Under the pieces are notes generated by a model that was not told the origin of the DNA, searched no databases, and saw nothing but the letters and a program-made list of their open reading frames with translations. From Ramazzottius varieornatus (Eukaryota; Tardigrada; Eutardigrada; Parachela; Ramazzottiidae): a stretch of 64,000 nucleotides of DNA. Shown piece by piece: positions 21,338-33,440 of this stretch. Location of the stretch: NCBI GenBank assembly GCA_001949185.1, contig BDGG01000003.1, positions 2,139,580 through 2,203,579 on the forward strand. The letters are read 5' to 3'. A program made the position numbers and the translations under genes. Within the stretch, counting starts at the first letter, position 1. Each line of letters opens with the position of its first letter.

Positions 21338-24300
21338 GTGATAGTGATTTTCCGGAATTCACTTCGCGTCTGGAATTCCTCAACCGCCGATTCGCCATGC
21401 ACCACGGCGATAGTGCTTCTGTCACCGAACCACCTTTGGGCTTTCCTCAGAATGCCAAAATCCAGGTACTCCTTGGAAAGATGGACCAAATTTTTCATAC
21501 CTTCTGTCAGTTCTTATATCGATGTGTCATGTGTGAGAAATTTTACGCTATGGTTACTTCATGGCTGTCCGTAGGCGGAAGTTAACCCGTTGCTGAACTC
21601 TACTTACTACGGCCAAAATAGCCCACCGGTGTATCCGAAAAACCCTATCTGGTCGAAGGCTCCTCCATCGTAAGCACATGGTCGCCTCTTGTTTTCCTGT
21701 TTACCACCCTGAGGTGGCTTAGCTTCTTTCGAGTGACATTTCATGAGTTGTTTCTGGTCACAGTGCAAGTGAAATTCCTCAGCAGCAGTTTGTCCCACGC
21801 GTAACAAACGGAGCACGGTTATTTCATTCCGTACCGATGTCCCCTACCTTTCAGTATTCGTTACCGGTGATATCTCAAGGCATCGCTTCATATTCACACC
21901 GAGAACTGAGCTCCAGGTACGGAATTCGTTCCACCAAACTCAGCGAAATAGTTTTGAATATTTGGGACGTAGGCAAATGATTTCACCAAGATCGCTGGTT
22001 CAAGGGGCGCACTTTTGCGTTGCTACTGGCCAAGAGCGTGCGTCACTTGGGAAAGTGATCTGGGAGAACCCATACCGACATTTCATTTTATGAAGATGTT
22101 CTGAATATTTCTCGAATATTTGATATTGTGAGACATCGTTTTGCTGTAGGCAAGGCGAAATTTTTTCCGAAGAACCCGAGTTTCATCATGATGAAACTGA
22201 TGCAGCGAATGAACAGCTTTCGCAGGCCTTGCAGAGCTCTCACGAGTTTGACAAGATGGCATTCCAAGCAGTTACTTCCGCCATTGAAGATCTTCAAAAC
22301 AGAGGCATCCTCACAGTTTCGGAACAGACTCCGAGCGAAGCCATGTCATTTCATCTTAACGCCAACGCGTCCAAGTTTTTCCTGACGGATCATGTAACTA
22401 ACACTTTCGCTCATCAAGACTTCGATGCTGATGTTCAGCCCAGCTTGTCAGGTGCTGCCAAGGAGGATGCGAGAGTCGAAGCAGCGCCACCTAGCACGAG
22501 CAACCACGTTGAAAATTCAGCCTCATTTTCGGTAACTGATACTAAAATACTTGCCTAAAGCAAAACAGGTTAAACTAAAGTCTCAGTGTTGCATTTAGTT
22601 TCAGTTCCAGACTGGTAAGATATCGGTTCTTAATTCAGTTTCACCAGCCCAGTCGAGTTCTTGGTTCCTGCTCTAAAATTTTCCACTCACAAATCCTACG
22701 CACAAAATCTGATCTAACTAAGTTGAAATCAGCTTTTTGTCTGATTTTGGCAGGATTTTGTTCAGAAAAGGCCATGAATTGGCACGAAAAGAGCTTTTAA
22801 TCCAGGTAGAACCTGTTATCGAGAGATGAGCTTTTTTTGTCCGGCGAACCAGAGATGTGGCTGGGCTGGCAGACTAGACTTCGGGACTAGACTGAATCAA
22901 CTGTCTAGTCCCTCGGACTGAAACTGAAAACAAAGAGAATGATTTGCTCAGGCAGAGACTCAGGCAAAACTAGAGCGAGAGGCAACTGTAGCTCCTATGT
23001 GAAGACTGAAGCTAAAATGCGTGGTTATCAGTTTCAGTCTCTGGGACTAACAAGAGAAATGCGGGAAGTCCTTCCTGGATCCTTCAGTTTCCGTTTTCCC
23101 AAAAACAGAGGAGGATCTCGGGTACCTTTATGAGGCGTCGGGATCGGCGGAATACCACACCCTAAAGTCGATAATCTTTTAGAATGTGTGGCAAACACGT
23201 TTCGAAATTCTTTTGAGTTGAGATATGGTACTCCACCGACAACGATGCTTCATAGTGGTACTTGAGAACGTCCTTCATTTTTGGGAAAACGAAAACCAAA
23301 GGATTCGGGCAGGGTCCTCCCGCACTTCCCTTGTCAGTTCCACGGACTGAAAATCGATATTCCATACATTTCAGTTTCAGTCTCAGAACCAAATTGAAAT
23401 CTCTGGGAGATTCGATTTTATAAGTCTGACTAAGACTCGTTGGAGAGAGGCCCAATTCAGTCTAGTCGGACTGAACTGGCATACTTCGAGTGTGAATTTT
23501 TAGCAGTCCCACGAGACTTGGAACTAAATGTCCGACTGAAACTGAATACAACACTGTAAAGTGTACGAAAAATATGTGAGATATGAGAGCTCGGCAAACA
23601 ATTCGGCACGGCTGTTTCCCCAAGCGGCGTACGTTTTTCGTGTTACTGGTCGAAAGAATGCGCCGCTTTGAAAAACGATCTTGTCCGAGTTGCCTAGGTC
23701 CCACTTGAATAGCACGTAAGTGGATGAATTAGTATGAGACTGCGACCCTAAGTCTTTTCCCCGCAGGGTGTTTACAGTGAAGTTAGCGCCCAGTCCGCTG
23801 AAGCTCCCATCGTCATCTTCTCCGACTCGCATAAAGACAACAAAGTCCTAGCCATGCTAAAGTTCTTGGTCAAGTACACCGACATGGAAGTGGGTCCTGC
23901 CTGGTTGGCCCGCTTCCTCAAACAGCCCATGCCCGACGAAGTCCGCGAACTGCGCCAATTGTTCGACGCTATGAACATGTCGGAGAGAATGGATCGTTAC
24001 TGGCGATGCACGCAGAAACAGCGATACAAAGAACATTTTGGATGGCTACACTACCTCGAACCTATCAACACCCAAATGTGGTTGACCAAACTGTACCATA
24101 GAGTAACCAGACCGAATAGTTATCTAAGACGTAAAGCTCTGTGGCGGTCAGTCTGTTACGGCGGACCTTTCTTGTATCCACATTATGAAACAGCGGTCAA
24201 CGTTACTCCGTCACCGTCAGTACAGCAAACCAGGCAACCCATGTCAGTTAGCGCAGAGAATATTCAGATCGAGTCGGTTGATCAGACTAGCATGAGTAAC

Positions 24301-25390
24301 ATTTTACCAGCAGCCGAACAAGATGCTACAAAGGCACAGCAGAGTACAGAAGAGGCGTTCGCCGAATGGGTGAAGAACTCGGGTGGGAACCTGCGAGTAA
24401 CAATTGACTATGCGTGGAGTGAGCTGCAGGATGGCGGGGACCTGAAGACGGATGAGGTGGAACCGTACAGGATGGAGCTCGTGACGTCGTTGAATGAACT
24501 AGAGCATGCCATACAGACGTTCGGGCTGGATGGAAAGCACATCGGGAATGACGACGCGGCGGTGTATGCGGGAGTATTGCTGAGGTTCACGCAAGCCCTG
24601 CATGATTACTTAGAGATGAAGGATAAAGCGGAAGAGAACATACGGCAGGAGGAGTCGAAGAAGAACGAGGAGCCGGGTCACAATACAGACGTAGAGACTG
24701 GAGAAGAAAATGAAGAAGAGCGAGTCGAAACAGCGGAAGATGCCGGGGAAGCCAAATTGACTACCGACGTCGCATCTGATACCCGTAAGTCAGAAAACCG
24801 GCAAAGATTACGTATTTCTGCAAACAAGGATATCGGCAATGAATACGCGCATATGGATTTCTCAGGTGGCGCACGGTCTCAGCCAATAACACTGGGAATG
24901 TGCGCCACTTGGAGAGACAATATTGGCGACTTTTTTCGCCCAGTGCGTTTGGATGTTAACGTGCGTCACTTGATTTAATGATCTGGCAGACATCATTAGC
25001 CGCCGTCCCGGTTACGTACCACAGTAAACTTTAAAACTGAAAATGAAGTCCGGAAAGTAAAATCACATTCGATTTCATAGAGTTTAGTTAGAAAATATAA
25101 TTCCCGTTATAGAGCTTCTGGAGAAAGCGGTATCGGATTACGAGAAGACCAAGAGACTTCTGCAGTACTTGGATGAGGTAGTTGGAAGCACCCCAGGTAT
25201 TTCGCTAGCGGCGTCGGTTACAGACGAGGACGGTAACGCTATCGCTGGGCCTGGTCTCGTCATTTCGGGAGGCACAGTAACGGAGGAGCATGCGGAAGTG
25301 GCACCAACCGAGATCCACGAAGCTAGCGGACCTTTGCTGAGCGCGCGTGGACGCTTCTATGAACGGCGAGCCTCCGAGTATGCCTTTTGA
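21338..25390 (+). CDS. Unrecognised multi-exon protein with a PAM2-like motif
   Basis: One exon follows the acceptor ATTGCAG (21331-21337): DSDFPEFTSRLEFLNRRFAM to the donor at 21466. A second (22150-22531) is acidic and carries SFHLNANASKFFL, which fits the PAM2 pattern LNxxAxxF used to bind the MLLE domain of poly(A)-binding protein. A third, large exon (23767-24783) follows in phase: GVYSEVSAQSAEAPIVIF, MLKFLVKYTDMEVGPAWLAR, then a Glu/Lys-rich helical region ending DVASDT. A fourth at about 25113 gives ELLEKAVSDYEKTKRLLQYL. The exon at 21338 and the one at 22150 do not join in phase, so an exon is missing between them. The start is not located, and further exons may lie at 25.44-25.86 kb (STKSRTLNQTDSMF). 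I cannot name the family. RNA-binding or translation-related function is only suggested by the PAM2-like motif. Confidence 0.6.
21962..22082. mobile_element. MITE family A copy
   Basis: Starts GGGACGTAGGCAAATGATTT. Core AAGGGGCGCAC / GCGTGCGTCACTTGGG. Confidence 0.75.
23588..23703. mobile_element. MITE family A copy
   Basis: GCTCGGCAAACAATTC at one end; core CCAAGCGGCGTACG / AATGCGCCGCTTTG; then AACGATCTTGTCC. Confidence 0.7.
24832..24945. mobile_element. MITE family A copy
   Basis: ATCGGCAATGAATACG, core CAGGTGGCGCACGG / ATGTGCGCCACTTGG, then ATTGGCGAC, just after the donor of the large exon. Confidence 0.7.
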
Positions 25391-26063
25391 ATGAACCTTT
25401 CTGTGGAAGTGAACTCCTGTATATTTGTTTTTGTGTTGCTTTCCAGCACACTACTCCATTCGACCAAGTCGCGGACCCTGAACCAAACCGACTCGATGTT
25501 CAGCACATTCGATCGAATGAATGAATCCAGCTTTCGTTTCAATGATAACTTCAATGGAGACTATGAGAAGTCCGGGAACGATACTTCAGTGTTGGACAAA
25601 AGCTTGACAGGTATTTTATGCTGTGAAGGCTTCATCGTACCTTCCAGTTAGAGGTTTTTGTGTGTTTGTAGCGCTTTATACCGAAGTGATGCAATCGATT
25701 CTCCGTTGAAAGTTCCTATGTTGCAGACAACCACGTAGCTCAAGATGACGGAAAGAACTTTGTGTTGCACTCGACGCAAGGCGAGTCCTCTAGAACTCTC
25801 GGAAGAAGCTCGAATCCTTCTTCGGCGGTAAAACCCGTAAATATGAATATAAAAGAATATTAAAAGGGAGTTTCTGCATGCGTATAGCAGAAGTTACTGG
25901 TTTTTTTGGTTTTTTTTCTGTTGATTACTCGCAATTTCATTCGGTGAACTTTTCTTCTGTCCTCACTCGTAATGTCTTTCATGATTGGTTTCCTTCCCAA
26001 TATATTTTCTCGAAAACGGAAACGCGTGGATTCAAGGCAGAACAGAAGGGTGAACTAAAACTG

Positions 26064-29000
26064 TCATAACATCATGTAAAAGTTTGAAAATGGAAAAGAA
26101 ATATAGAACTGTATGAACATCACAGTTAAAAGAAAGGACGGTGCTGGAAAACTTCCAACAGCGCTATTACGAACAATCTTGGCCACAGTCAGCTGCTGCG
26201 TGACTTGTGTCACCGCTGGCACATCCTCGGTCCTCACTAACGGCATGCCGAACTGCTCGGCCACTACTTTGGTCACATTCTCCACTCCGTAGAAGATTAG
26301 AGACCAGGACGTTAAAAGTATCGAAGGGGGAGCTTTCTGTACAGGGTCGCTGTACTCCACAATCAGCCGCCATGTCCCCACTGGGTCCTCGCCCCAGAAG
26401 TGGACAGTGCTGAAAGGGTACTCGAAGAACCCGTTGGTGTCGTCATCTTGTGAACGACGAGGTAGTAAATTGGAGGGCGTTCCCCTCGGTGAGATCAAGG
26501 TTATCACAATGTTTCCGCGTCGCGGAGCTTGAATGGTGACAATGGCTTGGACGTGTTCCACACTGCGTACAGTGTCGGGCGTACCAAAACAACCATCTGT
26601 TGGAATGTCCACCTCTGTCCTTCCGTTCTCCGAACGCCTAGCAAAAAACATAAAATATACCCAGGTTAAAAACATACAGGGTAGCCAGCAAACAATATCA
26701 ACCCATATTTCGCCTACCTGCATACATCGAGCTGTGAAATTACTACAGGGGCCAGGTATGTAGGTGCTTGCAAAACAGGCTCTGGTAACCATTTCATACA
26801 CCTGCATACACCGAATCAGATACTTCTGCCACAGACGAGTATGCAGGTATGTGGCAGGGTATCTAAACTGAGTTGACGACGTTTCCTAGCTCGTACGAGC
26901 AACTGAACTTTTTCGAGAGATCAATTTTGTCTAAATAAAGTACGGCACGTTCAAGGCTATTGCGGTACCTAAGATCACGGTTTATCGACGTTTGACACTT
27001 ATGGTGCTCGCCGACGCTTTCCCAGAACATGGCTAACTGCACGAGTCTATCCGCGTCCAGTAGACCGTATCCGAACTTATTGCTGACTGCAAGCACGTGA
27101 AGACCGTCAATATCGACCCATCAAAAGAACATTGCACGCTACAGTGGCTGCCGACAGAAGGAAGTGTGGCGGCGAGTCATTGGCAATATCGCATGTTCAT
27201 TTTTATTACCGCGTCGTCCCAGACTGTTGATAACCCAGTCATCCATGAGAGGTTCCGGGTTCGATGACAGAACTATGAGGTATTGCAGGTCGCGCCAGGT
27301 TAAGTTCCGATTGGCTTCGAGAGCCAAGGCAAGAACTCCAGCGGCCATCGGTGCCGATGCGGAGGTTCCCGTGTGCTGGTTCGTACAAGCTTGAAAGAAG
27401 TTCCCAGGTGTGTTGAGATCGGTTGTGATGACGGAAGGCTGCCAAGAGTTACCACTGGAATATGTTGTGGTCAGTGTCGAAGAACATTCTGTGAAAAAAG
27501 TACGCAACTTGCAACAAATACAGCAGAAAGTTTGTGCCCTGTGAGTCGACCTTCTACAGTAACATTAAGATGGGTAGAAAGAATTGACCAAAATGTGAAG
27601 ATTACTTTTTGCGGACTTTTTCGAAGACTGAATCACCTTCGAGATACCAAGGCTTGCTGCCATCTTGTGCGGCGCTGCTGACACTGATCGTGTAGATACT
27701 GCTGGCGTACCCGTCACAGCTGCAGCTATCATCGTCTTTTCCGCCATTTCCTGTCAAGGAAAACTTCCCGTTATTGTTTCGCGAAAGTCTCTCTGATGAT
27801 AGACAGTAGGTGCGTCACAACTTACCGGAAGCCCAAACGAAAATCGAACCAAGACCTTTGCGACCCTACAAGCAAACCAACAGCCATGTGTATTTAGACC
27901 TAAAAACCTCTCGTTCCCGTGTTGAGTGGCTGTACATCTTACTGCAGTTAGCATAGCTTTATTCTGAAAAGGATGCTTACCGTTCTCACTCCATCTTCGA
28001 AGGCTTTCTGGGCTAGTCTTCCGGGACCGTCTAAAGCCTTACCCTGGAGAAACACGGATGCATCGTTAGTTTTTTAGGCTTACTGGTTCGTTCAGCCTTT
28101 GTTGTAAAGATTCACAGTGTTTGCTTACGCTGTCTTCGGGACCCCAGCTGGCGCTGTAGATGTCGATGTGTTGCGAATTGAAGCTGATGGCCGCTGCCTC
28201 CGTACTTAAAGAATGAAATGAATGGAATCTATAGCAAATCGTTATCTATCGGAGTTGATGTCAGCGCTTCCTCAAGATACCTGTCATGAATCTCTCCATC
28301 CAGTACTCGAACTCCTGAACAGAAATCGGAACCGATTATCTCATTTGCTGCTGATGGGAACAACCATATGAATGACAACAAGTCCGTTCGTTGATCTCAC
28401 CTACCGCCAATACTTGCATTAAACGCCACTCCTACTCCGCACACTCCATTTCCTGCCATGAGCAACGATTAATCAAATTATGCATTATTATGAAACTTTA
28501 AAACATAACATGCATGTCAATAAGTTTAGTCTTTTCTTCAGGAAGAGCCATATTTTATTTTTTCATAATATGGGTTATCGGAAAATGATTTGAGCATGAC
28601 GTTTTTCCAGTAGCGCATGCTTCCATTATTGTTGGCTGAAAGAGCGCGCCACTTGGCAGAACGATAAATGGTAAATTCATCTGCCGAATATCCTACCTCC
28701 AACAGCGGCCACTACTCCCGCACAGCGCGTGCCGTGTTTATTCTGTCCGTCGTCCGTGGGCGTTGGATCAAAGTCGTTCCCGTTGATATCGAGACTAGCC
28801 AGATGATCCTGTACATAACAAACATAAACAGTAAACAATCAGGCTGTAATCAGCCGGGAGTTCGACTTCCGACATCGAAGCGACTCTGTTCTATGGACGA
28901 ACCACGCCAGTGTTTTTGTTTATTGAAAGTTGAAAGCTTCGTGGCAAGTACACCGCGGTGTATCGTCTGGTACCTCCACGGAAAGAAGAGCATAGTATCG

Positions 29001-30331
29001 GACAAGTAATCTTACGTAGTTCTGACTAATATCAGGGTGGTTCCATTGTAGTCCGTCATCGAGAATGCTAACGACCACGCCCTTGCCGGAAAAGCCTCGC
29101 CTCCATGCGTTCTCTACATTCATATCCCAGCCGCCTCTTCCGCCTTTCCGCTACACAAAATCATTGACGAATATCCAGCGTACTCTGAACACCAAGTCGA
29201 AAAAACGGAGTACGCCCATCTTTCGAACAAGTGCATACTCGCGCGCACTGGTTTATGCAAAGTTCGCCGTATGCAGGTGGGTGAACTCCAGCGTGATATT
29301 GCTTACCGATCCCTCCATTACGGATCACACGTACCAAATACCATTCTTGGCGGTAGAAAGGGTCCCTCCACGGGGCATCATCTGATATTGTGGGTCGTGG
29401 AACCGGAAGTCGTCGCTCAATATTGAGGAAGTCGCGCTTTGTTCGAGTAAGAGGCTGCTGGAGCTCGAACCACAGTACCTACACGAAGAACAACAAAATT
29501 CAACAGTGTGTTACAACAGAAAAAAGAACTCTTCAAGTGTCGATCGGGAACAAAGAATGCCACACAATTTGCATACATCAGGATCTGCCGATAACGACTG
29601 AACGGTTGTCGATCGCTTCCGCCTGGAAGTGTGCTCCAGAAGGTAATAATCTTTGAGTGAGCCAATCTGTAAATATTGGGCACAGTTATGTAAGACTAAT
29701 ATTACCATACTATCGAGCGGTCTCTCCTTTACTGCCCAAAACCATATCTATCCACGGTACCATTTTCACATATTACGGTTACTCGTATACTGAAATCAAC
29801 CGCTGAAGTTATATCCGAAAAATAATTAAGCGAACTTTTGTTCATAGAATCTGCTTTCGATGTTTGCTTGCTGAAAAGTGGGAGAGCAGTGGTGATGATA
29901 GATTGAAAAGTCATAAAAACATTAACGCTTTATCTACTTTACTTTTATTGAACACATTACTCGAACAGATAATCGTGACCATGACCGGCTTTTACTTCGT
30001 CACGGCGAACGAGGCCAAATTTAGGCATGATCAATGAAATTTAGCATGACAATATCGACGTCCGGGCATGCGCGTTTGAAAATTCTGATGGAGAACGCAT
30101 CACAAACAACGGAGCATGTTGAAGAAAACATACCTGTCCTGCAAATTTGAGTCCGTTCTCCAAAGCGACAGTCTCTGCTTTCTGTATTCCGCCCACAATA
30201 TGCACAGCGATACGGTCCGATGACGACGGCGACTTTTGCAACTTCCTGGTTCCAGTCTCCGAAGCCGTAGCTGTCCTTGCCAGTGTAATCCAGAGGAAGT
30301 AGGCTGTCAGGAAGGAGCCATGGTAGCGCAT
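26064..30331 (-). CDS. Furin-like proprotein convertase (S8B / kexin family)
   Basis: This is a secretory-pathway serine protease that cuts precursors after Arg-X-(Lys/Arg)-Arg. The ATG at 30331 gives a signal peptide ([20 protein letters not shown] read as [19 protein letters not shown]). The prodomain has SRRKRS (29.6 kb) and TRTKRDF (29.45 kb), the latter like furin's primary autocleavage site. The catalytic Asp is in [18 protein letters not shown] (29.04 kb), His in [11 protein letters not shown] (28.7 kb), the oxyanion Asn in VWASGNGG (27.8 kb) and Ser in [17 protein letters not shown] (27.37 kb). The P domain includes [20 protein letters not shown] and [18 protein letters not shown] (26.4-26.6 kb). 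The C-terminus is short and hydrophobic ([18 protein letters not shown]), with no Cys-rich furin repeats in the window. About twelve small exons are used. The exact 3' exon is less certain than the catalytic part. Confidence 0.9.
26712..26856. repeat. Two palindromic repeats, CACCTGCATAC family
   Basis: TACCTGCATACATCG...GGTATGTAGGTGC at 26716-26765 and CACCTGCATACACCG...GAGTATGCAGGTATG at about 26802-26850, in tandem within a convertase intron. Confidence 0.65.
28572..28690. mobile_element. MITE family A copy
   Basis: TATCGGAAAATGATTTGAGC, core AGTAGCGCATGC / GCGCGCCACTTGG, then AATTCATCTGCCGA, in a convertase intron. Confidence 0.75.
29228..29279. repeat. Palindromic repeat, CACCTGCATAC family
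   Basis: AAGTGCATACTCGCG and CGCCGTATGCAGGTGGG face each other, in a convertase intron. Confidence 0.55.
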
Positions 30332-31585
30332 AGTAACAGCCAGATGAAAGACGAGAAAAGATTATTGCTTAGCGTCAGCATCAGCACGACACCAACCTTC
30401 ACACCGGAAAGAAAACTGTAAATAGCACGATCCTATTTCCGCCGATAAGATGTATCATAAGACTAATATTCAAGGTTGGGTCCCCGTCAGCTTTCGCTGT
30501 AAAGATCGCGCACCATGCTACTTCGAACCTAGTTTCTCACGCTGTGTCATAGAGATAAGTTCTCCACGAGACAGCGGCCTTCGTACTTGAGAATTTCATG
30601 CAAGCAACAGTAGACTTGCAGGTCTCGCAATCGAAAGCGTAACCAGTCCTCGTACTTGGCGTGGTAGTGTAGTGTCATTTGAATATACATACGAATGGCC
30701 ATGGAATGACGATGCTCGGCTGGCATTATGGCCGCCAGCGGCCAAATGTTTGCTCAGTGGACAATCTGCCATGTCTCATTGATCAGAATAAACTACGGAC
30801 TATACCGGTTAAGTAGAGACGTCGATGAAAGCTTTGTTCACTTTCACGGACCTAGGTACCCGTGAATACGCACATGCAGGCCGTCCGTACGCCTTTCCTG
30901 TTCAACAAACGGCGCGTCTCTTCAGTGTTTGCCACCTAGCCGATCAATCCGAAAACACAGAAAGCCTACTCATATTGATATCAAACCATACCCTTCGTTC
31001 GCTTCCTCAACATCACTGCCACCGTCGCTTCATACCGAAAGTATTCCCGTATCGGTCCGAAGCGTAGAGAAAACCACCTGACTTCAAGTAGTGTAAATAT
31101 TCGCTGCGTCCGCGCAGTACGCACACGTACGTGACGATGCACCCCCGTAGGGGTTGCGCAATCCGTAAAACTGGACCGAGGCTGTACTTCACTTGTACGA
31201 TGACGTACTGCGTGGACGCAGCGAATATTTACAGTATCTAGAACTACTTGAACCTCATTGAATTTCTTTCCTCTTTCCCTGAGTCAGCAAGTCAAAAAGG
31301 CGTACTTGAACTCTACCTATTGAGCCGTTTCTGCTGGAATTTCAGTATTACAGGTTTACTAGCTATCGTAGGAAGCTAGCAAGATTGAGTACAAAAGTAA
31401 AAAGGGAGAATGACGTACTTCCGTGATCGCGACAAAAAATTCCAGCCAAGGAGTTTTATCCGACCAAGCGACTGCCCCAAAAAAGGGTGAAAAGTGATAG
31501 CCTAAGAACAACAGAATCGTTATTGCGGAAAGGTAGAAGTTAAATTTCACGTAACAACAGACAAGCGAAACAAAGGAAGGCATAA
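30332..31585. other. Intergenic region upstream of the convertase gene
   Basis: It contains the convertase promoter and a long hairpin-forming element at 31.08-31.25 kb. The open frames here are short and unsupported. Confidence 0.4.
31083..31250. mobile_element. Palindromic MITE-like element, family C
   Basis: A 28-base arm (31093-31120, GTAAATATTCGCTGCGTCC...) is repeated inverted at 31205-31232 with one mismatch. Outside it a second pair, TTCAAGTAGT and ACTACTTGAA, continues the inversion after a 10-base interruption (AGTATCTAGA). A hairpin of about 165 bases is predicted. Confidence 0.75.
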
Positions 31586-32933
31586 CTAGTCGAAAGTACC
31601 GATAACTTGGACAAGAGTCTCTAGTCGAACCATGGCTCGGTGACTATTCTCAGCTAGAAAGCTATCGACAGTCGCTTTTATCTTCTTGGAAGCCTTGATA
31701 AGCCTAAGCCTCTCCGGACCTGCCAAGGGAACATTTGAGAATTCAGAAGCGGCTGAAGGTGCGGGAACGTACTGTAAACGTGTGTTCAAGGCATTCGAAG
31801 TGGAGGCAGAGGCATTAGGGTCGCGAAGTCCGCTGGCTGGTGTGTCTGGAATGGGAACGTTGAACTGCACGGCATCTCCGTCGTCTTCCTGCTCGCCTTC
31901 CCCTTCCTCTTCTTCTTCGTCATCCTCACCGTTCGTGGCTTCTTCTCTTTCGCCGTCGAGTTGCTCTGTGGATTGTGCTTGCGAAAGTTGCTCAGAGGAC
32001 TTCCGGTTGCGGTCCTCTTCCGGATTGTGGCCGTAGTGGCCGATACAGCCTGTTACCGACAGCTGACCATCTTCCTGCGTTTCAACCTGCAAAAAAATGG
32101 CAAAACGTTCTCAAAAATGTCGCGAAGATTGAAGACAGCGTGACCAAAGGCGGGCCACCAGTGAAACTCCGGCTGGTTTACAGTAAAAGCACTGCATGGC
32201 AAGCCATACAGGTAAAAGTCAACGTCAGCACCACATGAACAGTTCGAAATACGGATCACTGAATAGCTTGGCACACTCACCCGTAAGAAGGCTGTGCATT
32301 TGAACGGAAGTCTCGATCGCTCGTTGATAGTCTCGCTCAGTATCTCATGTTCGGTCTCGTCCAGATCGCGGTTACGAAAAGACTTGACGGAAGAACGTCC
32401 ACACTCCAGATGCATGACCAGTTTGCCTTTGGCCGTCGTCTTCCGGCTGCTCTGAGTGAAGTAGGTGCCAGTGTTGGTGTTGAGCTGCTGTCGCCATGAG
32501 TTCAAGACGTCCATGCTGGGAAAGAGTAAGTCGACCTTCGGGAACTTATCAATCTTGTGCTCGTTTTCCAAGTGTGCGATGAATAACTGACGCTTATCAG
32601 CCACGTACTTGCATCCATTTTCTTGACAAACAAAGTCTGCAAAGCACAAACATTGACGACGTCGAATGTATGGGACATTCACAGGTGACAGGTGAACTTA
32701 CTGGAGCTTTTGACGGTCGGGATTTCTGGATGGTATTTCTTGACATGCCTCCGTAACTCGTTCGCGCGTCCGAATGACTTCGTCTTTCCTCGCTCCTTGC
32801 AGATAGCGCAGATGGGACGAGGCAGCACATAGGGGCTTGTGCTGGACAATGGCTTGTAAGCAACCGCAGTCGACTCCAGAACAGCCACGCCGTCGTTCTT
32901 GCTCCTCTTAGTTGGCTTCTTCGTCTTCCCCAT
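31586..32933 (-). CDS. C2H2 zinc-finger protein with FLYWCH/MULE-like zinc region
   Basis: The ATG at 32933 opens the basic stretch MGKTKKPTKRSKNDG. The first exon holds a C2H2-like finger, ICAICKERGKTKSF then HVKKYH. The next exon has a second finger, FVCQENGCKYVADKRQLF then HLENEHK, and continues SMDVLNSWRQQLNTNTGTYF, LECGRSSVKSFRNRD and LPFKCTAFLR. The C-terminal exon begins VETQEDGQLSVTGCIGHYGH. The C...C...H-x-H spacing after the fingers resembles zinc-binding modules found in FLYWCH or MULE-derived animal proteins, probably nucleic-acid binding. A long acidic run (EDDEEEEEGEGEQEDDGD) precedes the C-terminus at 31586. I do not recognise a named orthologue. Derivation from a MULE transposase is possible but only inference. 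Confidence 0.68.
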
Positions 32934-33440
32934 CCTGAAACAACTTACTCGGTATTAGCAAGCCCGGAACCGTTCTCAGAACAAATGCACGTTTTGTTCG
33001 AGACCGTCGAGGAGATGTCGACAACAATCTCTGATGAGTGATGAGAAAATCGGGAATATAATGCAACCAGTTTATCCAAATAACCATGAGTCCATGACGC
33101 TGTACCGAACAGCACGGTTGTGGTTCGAAATCAATCAAGAATTCCACGGTGGACAAAATCTTCTTGGCAGGCCGTGCGATAACTTATACTTCTCATCCAG
33201 CTTGGCAAGAAACAAAAAGGGTGTTGTGGCGAAATCGAAGTTACGTGGTTCCTGACTGCAGGCGGGCTGCCATCATCCGCGACAGCCAGTATCATGACTA
33301 AGCAAATTTCATCGCAGGCCAATTGCAAGTGTCTGCTCGGTTTTGCAGCACTCCACTGTCTTTATGTCACGTTTTGTTGTGGTTTAGGCATCTTTCTTTG
33401 ATCTTCAACGATCTACAAATCTTCCAGTATTTCCTAGCGG
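32934..33440. other. Intergenic region between divergent zinc-finger gene and EPG5
   Basis: Promoter space for both genes. No convincing coding region. Confidence 0.4.

Noticed and set aside
24408-24590. Minus-strand open frame of 60 codons
   Set aside because: It lies inside the large acidic exon of the PAM2-motif gene and has no support.
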